This document shows positions 6,336-8,086 of a DNA stretch of 8,086 nucleotides, in pieces. Under the pieces are notes generated by a model. It worked only from the letters and a program-made list of their open reading frames with translations. It ran no database searches and had not been told where the DNA came from. Each line of letters opens with the position of its first letter. The first letter of the stretch is position 1. The stretch comes from an uncultured Propionibacteriaceae bacterium (lineage in GTDB: Bacteria > Actinomycetota > Actinomycetes > Propionibacteriales > Propionibacteriaceae): NCBI GenBank assembly GCA_937859105.1, contig CALMAD010000002.1:1-8086 (forward strand). Reading direction: 5' to 3'. The translations under genes and the position numbers were made by a program.

Positions 6336-6376
6336 GTCGGGATGGCCCTAGACGGAAACCGGCAAAAGTGGGGACA
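6335..6376 (-). other. Possible remnant of an insertion-sequence end (IS21-like)
   Basis: Read leftward from 6376, the sequence begins TGTCCCCACTTTTGCCGG and leads into the repeats and palindrome at 6296-6335. A TGT terminus followed by several short repeats is the usual layout of IS21-family ends, and the A-rich patch stands out in this GC-rich region. No transposase gene or matching second end is in the window. It would therefore be a solo remnant if the idea is right. Confidence 0.25.
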
Positions 6377-6426
6377 GCGCCGAAGCGTGCACTCCTGATT
6401 AACTGTCAGTATCCGACCGGAGTGTC

Positions 6427-6436
6427 GGGGAGGAGG
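6427..6436 (+). promoter_or_regulatory. Ribosome binding site of the hybrid kinase gene
   Basis: GGGGAGGAGG ends seven bases before the GTG at 6444 and selects that start. The GTG at 6436-6438 in another frame overlaps the ribosome binding site and is ruled out. Upstream, ACTGTCAGT (6402-6410) is a short inverted repeat in a locally AT-rich patch that could be part of the promoter. No clear -10/-35 pair was identified. Confidence 0.65.
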
Positions 6437-6443
6437 TGTCACC

Positions 6444-8086
6444 GTGGTCGACGCGCCCCCGCGCCACGAGCCCATCCAGACCCGCTGGCTCGGCTTGTCG
6501 AACCCGGTGCTTCCCGAGCGCACGCCGCTCGACACGCTCGCGGCCCTCGCCGACGAACTCGCCGGCCAGTTCAGCCTGCGCCCGCTGCTGCGGCGCGTCC
6601 TGCAGAGCGCGGCCGAGCTGCTGCAGTGCCGCAGCGGGTCCATCTGCCTGATCGATCATGCCGCGGGCACCCACACCACGGAGATCGACCTCGACGAGGC
6701 CCACACGACCGGCCAGGTGTACCCCCTCGACGAGGGCATCACCGGCGCGGTCGCTCGCGCCGGCCGGACGATCATGTTCGACAGCTACGCCAGCGTCCCG
6801 CGCGGCCACCTGACGCCCGACGAGGAGCGCTTCGACCGGGCGGTGATCGCCGCGCCCATCCGCCTCAAGGCGAACCTGTTGGGCGCGTGCATCGTCTTCG
6901 CCGCCGACTCGACCCGCCGCTTCACGCGCGACGACGCCCAACTGCTGCAGCTCTTCGCGACCCACGCGTCCATCGCGATCGCGAACGCCCGTCTGCACAC
7001 CGATGCGGCCAACCGGGCCGCGCGCGCCGCCGTCGCCGCCGAGCGGGAGCGCTCGATGATGCGCATCCACGACACGGTCGGCCGCGGGCTCGCGTCCGCG
7101 CTGCTCAAGCTGGAGCGCGCGCACACGCTGCCGGGCCTGCTGCCGGAGGCCCGCGCGGCGATCCGCGAGGCCCAGGTCGCCGCACACCAGGCCTTGGACG
7201 CGGGCCGCCGCGCCGTGTTCGGCCTCGCCCCCCGCGCCCCCGACAACCGCCCGCTGGAGGAGACGGTCCGCTGCGAGGTCGAGTGGCTGCGGGCCACCTC
7301 GGGCATCGCCTGCCCGTTCCGCGTCTTCGGCGAGCGCCGCGACATGGCGCCCGAGGTGGGCCTGTATGCGCTGCGCGTCGTCCAGGAGGCGCTGGCGAAC
7401 GTCGTCCGGTACGCGCAGGCGGCGAGCGTCCGGGTGGGCCTCGTCTACGCGGACGCCTACCTCGACATCATCGTCGAGGACGACGGGTGCGGCTTCGATA
7501 TCGTCGACGGACGCCCCCCGGGCGGCCGGGGCCTCGCAGGACTGGTCACGCGGGCGTCCCATCTGGGGGGCAGCCTGCGCATCGACTCCACGCTCGGCTG
7601 GGGCACCCGCGTGCAGGCGCGGCTGCCGTACCTGCTCGGGCCCGAGGACCTGGGCGACAGCCCACGCTGGCGCGTCGTCGTCGCGCACGACCAGCCGGCC
7701 ATGCTCGCCGGCCTCGTCCGGATGCTCGACGTCGGCGAGCCGGGGGCGCAGGCCGTGGCCGAGGTCACGGACGCCGCGGCCCTCGTCGACGCCGTGCGGC
7801 TGCTGCGCCCGCACGTCGTGGTCGCGAGCGTCCGGCTGCCGGGGCTGGGCGCGAAGAGCCTGGTCGCGACGGTGAAGGACGCCGACGCCTCCGTCGCCGT
7901 CGTCGGGATGCTCGACGGGTCCACCACGGACGCCGAGCTGCGCGCATGGGCGGCCGACGGCGTCCGGGGGCTGCTCGAGAAGGACGCCGACGCGCGCTCC
8001 CTCGGGCGCGCGGTCGTCGCTGCCGCCCAGGGCGAGGCCGTCATGGGCGGATCGGTGCTGGAATCCCTCGGGGGTTTCGCCGAGGA
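6444..8086 (+). CDS. Hybrid GAF sensor histidine kinase with degenerate receiver domain (3' end beyond window)
   Basis: The frame is open from a GTG at 6444 to the right edge, 547 codons with no stop. Residues 45-183 fit a GAF sensor domain. Residues 198-262 form a HisKA_3 dimerisation domain with the motif RIHDTVGRGL, where His209 is the likely phosphorylation site. Residues 300-397 form the ATPase domain, with N-box VQEALANVVRYA (Asn319), EDDGCGFD and GRGLAGL. After a short linker, 409-533 align with a NarL/FixJ-type receiver. The usual DDHP is HDQP (415-418), the phospho-acceptor Asp before VRLPG is Ser462, and the conserved Thr is Gly488; the Lys of LLEKD (513) remains. The kinase looks active and the receiver should not be phosphorylated at the normal site. 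The arrangement suggests a LuxR-type helix-turn-helix may follow beyond 8086. No membrane segment is seen, so sensing is probably cytosolic. The ligand is unknown. It is the first gene of its transcript. Confidence 0.88.
   Translation, partial: MVDAPPRHEPIQTRWLGLSNPVLPERTPLDTLAALADELAGQFSLRPLLRRVLQSAAELLQCRSGSICLIDHAAGTHTTEIDLDEAHTTGQVYPLDEGITGAVARAGRTIMFDSYASVPRGHLTPDEERFDRAVIAAPIRLKANLLGACIVFAADSTRRFTRDDAQLLQLFATHASIAIANARLHTDAANRAARAAVAAERERSMMRIHDTVGRGLASALLKLERAHTLPGLLPEARAAIREAQVAAHQALDAGRRAVFGLAPRAPDNRPLEETVRCEVEWLRATSGIACPFRVFGERRDMAPEVGLYALRVVQEALANVVRYAQAASVRVGLVYADAYLDIIVEDDGCGFDIVDGRPPGGRGLAGLVTRASHLGGSLRIDSTLGWGTRVQARLPYLLGPEDLGDSPRWRVVVAHDQPAMLAGLVRMLDVGEPGAQAVAEVTDAAALVDAVRLLRPHVVVASVRLPGLGAKSLVATVKDADASVAVVGMLDGSTTDAELRAWAADGVRGLLEKDADARSLGRAVVAAAQGEAVMGGSVLESLGGFAE

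Noticed and set aside
6436..6651. Short rightward frame starting at GTG 6436
   Set aside because: Its start codon overlaps the AGGAGG that serves the GTG at 6444, and the downstream frame from 6444 has the recognised domains.
6399..7814. Long leftward open frame (471 codons) antisense to the hybrid kinase gene
   Set aside because: The rightward frame gives recognisable GAF, HisKA_3, ATPase and receiver motifs. The antisense product is low-complexity.
1..8086. CRISPR array, toxin-antitoxin pair, phage genes or defence island
   Set aside because: No regularly spaced repeats, no small paired genes and no nuclease, helicase or phage motifs were found on either strand.

Overview
This window is high-GC DNA with strongly GC-biased third codon positions, AGGAGG-type ribosome binding sites and several probable leaderless starts with a -10-like TANNNT box 6-8 bases before the start codon. 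That points to an actinobacterium. A succinate/propionyl-CoA:CoA transferase of the kind used in the Wood-Werkman propionate fermentation makes Propionibacteriaceae or a close relative the best guess. This is an inference from gene content, not a database match.

Layout, left to right. Positions 1 to about 745 hold the 5' part of an insertion sequence of the IS1634/IS4 type, read leftward, with a frameshifted transposase that runs off the left edge. Next come two rightward housekeeping genes with separate promoters: a DUF1015 protein (801-1997) and a D-hexose-6-phosphate mutarotase/aldose 1-epimerase-like protein (2121-2984). The second is closed by a strong hairpin at 2999-3030. The succinate CoA-transferase gene (3129-4634) follows, again with its own promoter and ribosome binding site. 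It converges tail to tail, with one base between the stops, on a leftward HAD phosphatase (4636-5286). That phosphatase is divergent from a small membrane protein of unknown function (5386-6027). A leftward tRNA-Gly(CCC) gene with an encoded CCA lies at 6098-6171, next to an imperfect copy of its own 3' half. A non-coding stretch (6172-6443) carries a nested palindrome and possibly an old IS end.

The last gene (6444 to the right edge, 547 codons visible) is the most unusual. It is a NarL/NreB-type sensor histidine kinase (GAF, HisKA_3, HATPase) that continues in the same polypeptide into a receiver-like domain. Serine replaces the phospho-accepting aspartate there, and other acidic-pocket residues have changed. 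The polypeptide may continue into a LuxR-type DNA-binding domain beyond the window.

The genes do not form one operon. Most have their own promoter-like signal and the strands alternate. The metabolic genes fit sugar-phosphate handling and propionate fermentation, the HAD enzyme fits metabolite or pyrophosphate repair, and the kinase fits signal sensing. No CRISPR array, phage module or recognisable defence system is visible.
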